A program made the position numbers and the translations under genes. From assembly GCA_003695605.1 (NCBI GenBank), contig RFIK01000205.1, positions 1-8,443 of the forward strand: a stretch of DNA of 8,443 bases, in the 5' to 3' direction. The DNA is from Chlorobiota bacterium. Its GTDB lineage: Bacteria > Bacteroidota > Ignavibacteria > Kapaibacteriales > NICIL-2. Positions 5,688-8,443 of this stretch are shown here, piece after piece (the stretch's first letter is position 1; the number at the start of each line of letters is the position of its first letter). A model generated the notes under the pieces. It did not search any database and was not told the DNA's origin. It saw only the letters and a list, made by a program, of their open reading frames with translations.

Positions 5688-8443
5688 ATGAAAACATTGC
5701 GCCGTAGTATTGGAGGACTTCTGCTGCTATTAGTCGTAGGGCATCCGCGCGTGGGAGCCTGCCCGACGACGTTTTCATTGAGTGCGCTCACTCCACAGCC
5801 ATGCCAATACGAGCCGATCGTGCTTGAACTTAGTGGGAACGAATCCACTGTGACCTACACCCTGTTGGCAAACGGCTCCCCCCTGAATGGTGTTACACAA
5901 AGTGTCGTCAATGGCCGGCGGCGTTTTGTGGTCACTGGTGGCTTGGGCAACGGTACATACACGTTCTCGGTGCAAGCAACGCTCGATACGTGTACAATTA
6001 CGATGGGCAATGCAACTGTGATCGTTTATACACCTGCTGTGCCGACACTGTCTCTTTCGTCGCTCAATCAGATATTGTGCTATGGCGATCCAGGGATCAT
6101 TGTGGTGCTCAATACTGACCCGCAGGCAAGCTACACTGTACGTGATGGCAACACTATCGTCGCTGGCCCAACACAAGGCAACGGTGGGCAAATTCAGTTC
6201 GTTCTGCCGGCATCGCTATTCCCACAAAGCGGAATGAAAACATTTTCGGTCCGTGCAACTGCGCTGGGCAATAGCCAATGTTATGCTGAAACAGCCAATG
6301 GTCCGCTCGACGGCGCAACGTTCATCGTCTATGGTCTGCCGCCTGCGCCGCAGATTAGTGCACCACAGCCATATGCCTGCAGTCCGGGCGGGAATGCGCG
6401 CGTTCTTGTCCAAAATGCCGTGGCTGGGTACGTCTACCAAGTGCTCGATGGAAATACGGCTGTGTACTCGGTATTATCAACGACGACCGGAACGCTCGAC
6501 ATTACAACCATTCCCGTAACGCCAGCATCACCTGGACTTGGATTTGGCACACGATCAGTAACAGTTGTTGCAATCAATCCGAACAACAATAACTGCCGAA
6601 TCCAATCTACCTCATCGGTCACGATTACCGTCGTAACGCGTCCTGCAACTCCGCTCATTGCTACGGGAACCTCAACACAGGTTTACTGTGATGCATCGGG
6701 AGGTGCCACAGCCTATGCAATTATTGCCAATGGCGAAGTGAATGTCACCTATGAGGTTCGACGTGTAGGAAGCAATGCACTGGTTGCATCCGCTGCGGGG
6801 CAATCTGGTGTGGTTACTATTCCTATCACAGGGTTGACTGCAAGTGGATCACCGCATCAATTTCGTGTATATGCCGTAAGCACGCTGTCGGGCTGCAGCT
6901 CCGATCCGAGTACTACACTGACGGTAGTTGTCAATCCATCTCCAACCGTCACTGCTAGTGTGCAAGGCGGCGGCTCCTCGGCCCAGCTCTGCGCTGGGTA
7001 TAGCATGAGCGTCACTCTTACTGGGAACAGTAGCGGTGCAGTGACATTCCAGTGGCTTCTCAATGGCACTTCGATTCCGGGCGCGACAACATCCACGTAC
7101 ACCGTACCGACAGGGCTCGGTGTCGGGACGTACCTTTACCAACTTCGCGTAACTAATTCCTTTGGCTGTTCCGCTGTCTCTTCACCAATCTCGATCTTCG
7201 TTACTGGTGCACCAAGTGTTGCGATTGCAGCTGGCGGTACCACTGCACTCTGCGCTGGGTATTCGAGTGGGCCGACACTCACCTCGAGCGTGAGTGGGTG
7301 CACGAGCACGGCGACGTATCAGTGGCACGTGAATGGCAATCCGATCAGCGGGGCGACGAATGCGACGTATGTGATTCCGACCTCCCAGACGGGTACGAAG
7401 AACTACACTGTGAAAGTCACCGATGCAGGTGGCTGTGAAAAGTTCTCCAATGTGATTTGTGTCACTGTTGTCCCGACGCCAACAGTTTCTCTCAGTACTG
7501 CAAGCACTCAAGTATGCCCAGGAACACAAATCACCGTCTACTTTACGTTCAGCGGTTGTGGTCCATGGTATCTGACCTACAAGATCAACAATGGCTCCAA
7601 CATCACAGTACAGACGTCGAGCAATCCCTACATCCTGACGTACACCATCACACAGCCAACGACATTCACTGTCGTTTCCATCCAGAACTGTATTGGGTGC
7701 AGCGGTACGATCAGCGGACCATCAAGTCTAACCGTGTCGCCGTTCGGTATCCCAACCTCGTACTTTGTCATGGGCTTTACCGGTGATACAGTGACGACAA
7801 ATTCGAATGGTTACGTCCTCGGCTGGCCGAACTACGCAGGAGATGGCTCGAACTATCCAGATGGCACCGTCAATGCAAGCTCAGATGCAAATCGCCCTAA
7901 GCACTACCCGAACTATTCGGCGCTCAACGGCCATGGTGCCATTTACTGGGATGGAAATGATCAACCAGTTCAGGTACAAGTCAACACGGGCAGTGGCATC
8001 AGCGGCGGTACACAAAAAACGCTCTTCATCGTGTATCGTCCAACCTCGACGAGCTTGAGCAACAACCGCATGGTGATCTACAAGCACGGCGATGAAAACC
8101 ACGGGCTGGCGATCTACCTTATCAATCGTCAGGTCTACTACGGCGCCTGGAATAACCAAAACTGCAGCGGTAGTTGTACGAACAAATGGGCCGTCTTCCA
8201 AAGCACTGGATTTACAGTGCAGCCCGGCACAAACTACATCTTCCAGTTTGTCTACAACGGGAATGCATCGTCATCGAATCGGCTGCGCTTCTCCATCAAC
8301 GGGAATGTCTACACGCCCTCAGGTACACCAGGAACGAGCATGTCGTACTCCGGGGATGCGGTGAGCATTGGCGGTAAGGTTGGAAATACGCGCTTCCACG
8401 ACTTTGCCTCGGTCAACGAGACGAATCAATACCTGTGCGACAA
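5688..8443 (+). CDS. Large secreted protein: seven Cys-paired Ig/PKD-like repeats plus LamG-like domain (3' end outside window)
   Basis: The frame is open from the ATG at 5688 to the window edge: 918 codons and no stop. The N-terminus is a signal peptide: MKTLRR, a hydrophobic core LLLLLVVG, then VGA-Cys25. Cleavage before Cys25 could be by signal peptidase I, or by peptidase II if VGAC acts as a lipobox. Seven beta-sandwich repeats follow, with opening cysteines at 39, 131, 231, 334, 435, 522 and 610 and closing cysteines at 102, 198, 303, 403, 494, 583 and 668. Repeats 5 and 6 share LCAGYS and QWxxNGxxIxGATxxTYxxP, typical of Bacteroidota Ig-like/PKD-like surface modules. From about 690 onward is a LamG/concanavalin-like sandwich ('TLFIVYRP', 'NNRMVIYKHGD', 'LRFSINGNVY'). 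It is rich in Thr, Ser, Asn and Gly and poor in Lys. It is probably an exported adhesin or glycan-binding protein. A C-terminal sorting domain may lie beyond the edge; that is inference. The start is uncertain (see 5580 TTG). Confidence 0.88.
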   Translation, partial: MKTLRRSIGGLLLLLVVGHPRVGACPTTFSLSALTPQPCQYEPIVLELSGNESTVTYTLLANGSPLNGVTQSVVNGRRRFVVTGGLGNGTYTFSVQATLDTCTITMGNATVIVYTPAVPTLSLSSLNQILCYGDPGIIVVLNTDPQASYTVRDGNTIVAGPTQGNGGQIQFVLPASLFPQSGMKTFSVRATALGNSQCYAETANGPLDGATFIVYGLPPAPQISAPQPYACSPGGNARVLVQNAVAGYVYQVLDGNTAVYSVLSTTTGTLDITTIPVTPASPGLGFGTRSVTVVAINPNNNNCRIQSTSSVTITVVTRPATPLIATGTSTQVYCDASGGATAYAIIANGEVNVTYEVRRVGSNALVASAAGQSGVVTIPITGLTASGSPHQFRVYAVSTLSGCSSDPSTTLTVVVNPSPTVTASVQGGGSSAQLCAGYSMSVTLTGNSSGAVTFQWLLNGTSIPGATTSTYTVPTGLGVGTYLYQLRVTNSFGCSAVSSPISIFVTGAPSVAIAAGGTTALCAGYSSGPTLTSSVSGCTSTATYQWHVNGNPISGATNATYVIPTSQTGTKNYTVKVTDAGGCEKFSNVICVTVVPTPTVSLSTASTQVCPGTQITVYFTFSGCGPWYLTYKINNGSNITVQTSSNPYILTYTITQPTTFTVVSIQNCIGCSGTISGPSSLTVSPFGIPTSYFVMGFTGDTVTTNSNGYVLGWPNYAGDGSNYPDGTVNASSDANRPKHYPNYSALNGHGAIYWDGNDQPVQVQVNTGSGISGGTQKTLFIVYRPTSTSLSNNRMVIYKHGDENHGLAIYLINRQVYYGAWNNQNCSGSCTNKWAVFQSTGFTVQPGTNYIFQFVYNGNASSSNRLRFSINGNVYTPSGTPGTSMSYSGDAVSIGGKVGNTRFHDFASVNETNQYLCD
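6987..7262 (+). repeat. Adjacent Ig-like repeats 5 and 6 with a shared 15-base identity
   Basis: The 15-base string CTCTGCGCTGGGTAT occurs at 6987-7001 and again, identical, at 7248-7262, exactly 87 codons apart and in frame. Both encode LCAGY at the start of a repeat. The following segments also align in protein (QWLLNGTSIPGATTSTY versus QWHVNGNPISGATNATY) but differ much more in DNA. This marks repeats 5 and 6 as the closest pair, probably from duplication. Confidence 0.75.

Noticed and set aside
5775..6191. A 138-codon minus-strand open frame.
   Set aside because: It is antisense to the first Ig-like repeats of the secreted protein, and the plus frame has a signal peptide and regular cysteine pattern.
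6987..7262. Repeated DNA as a CRISPR array or mobile-element end.
   Set aside because: There are only two short copies, in frame inside a coding region, and they encode the same position of neighbouring Ig-like repeats.
7457..8364. Several 83-109-codon open frames on both strands near the right edge.
   Set aside because: All are out-of-frame or antisense readings of the LamG-like end of the secreted protein gene, which is open throughout.

Overview
The window is ordinary-looking chromosomal DNA with tightly packed genes, roughly mid-50s %GC by eye. It most likely comes from a Gram-negative bacterium of the Bacteroidota/Chlorobiota (FCB) group; a Kapabacteria-like lineage is possible but unproven. 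Three things point there. The shared promoter region of the SDR gene and coaD holds two exact TAnnTTTG elements, one per strand, which is the Bacteroidota-type -7 box. The left end encodes a GT9 heptosyltransferase-like enzyme of lipopolysaccharide synthesis. The right end encodes a very large secreted protein of cysteine-paired Ig/PKD-like repeats with a 'QWxxNGxxIxGAT' signature common in that group. No mobile element, CRISPR array, tRNA, rRNA or phage gene was seen.

Layout from left to right: the 3' end of a GT9 glycosyltransferase (+), cut by the window edge; a short-chain dehydrogenase/reductase (-) whose 3' end overlaps it; a divergent promoter region; coaD (+) overlapping by 8 bases a Nudix gene (+) of the CoA-diphosphatase type; a convergent LD-carboxypeptidase of family S66 (-) overlapping the Nudix 3' end by 71 bases; an 81-base divergent gap; a GT4 glycosyltransferase fused to a C-terminal TPR region (+) with a strong Shine-Dalgarno sequence and a clear hairpin terminator; a small MazG-like nucleotide pyrophosphohydrolase (-); a 244-base divergent gap; and a secreted multi-repeat protein (+) that stays open to the right edge for at least 918 codons.

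The genes do not form one pathway. The clearest functional pair is coaD with the Nudix gene: one makes dephospho-CoA and the other probably hydrolyses CoA, and they appear to share a transcript. GT9, LD-carboxypeptidase, GT4-TPR and the secreted repeat protein all concern the cell envelope or surface. SDR and the MazG-like protein are general metabolic or housekeeping functions. The most distinctive item is the secreted protein: seven Ig-like repeats, each with a regularly placed cysteine pair, followed by a LamG/concanavalin-like domain. No wholly new multi-gene system could be supported from the sequence.
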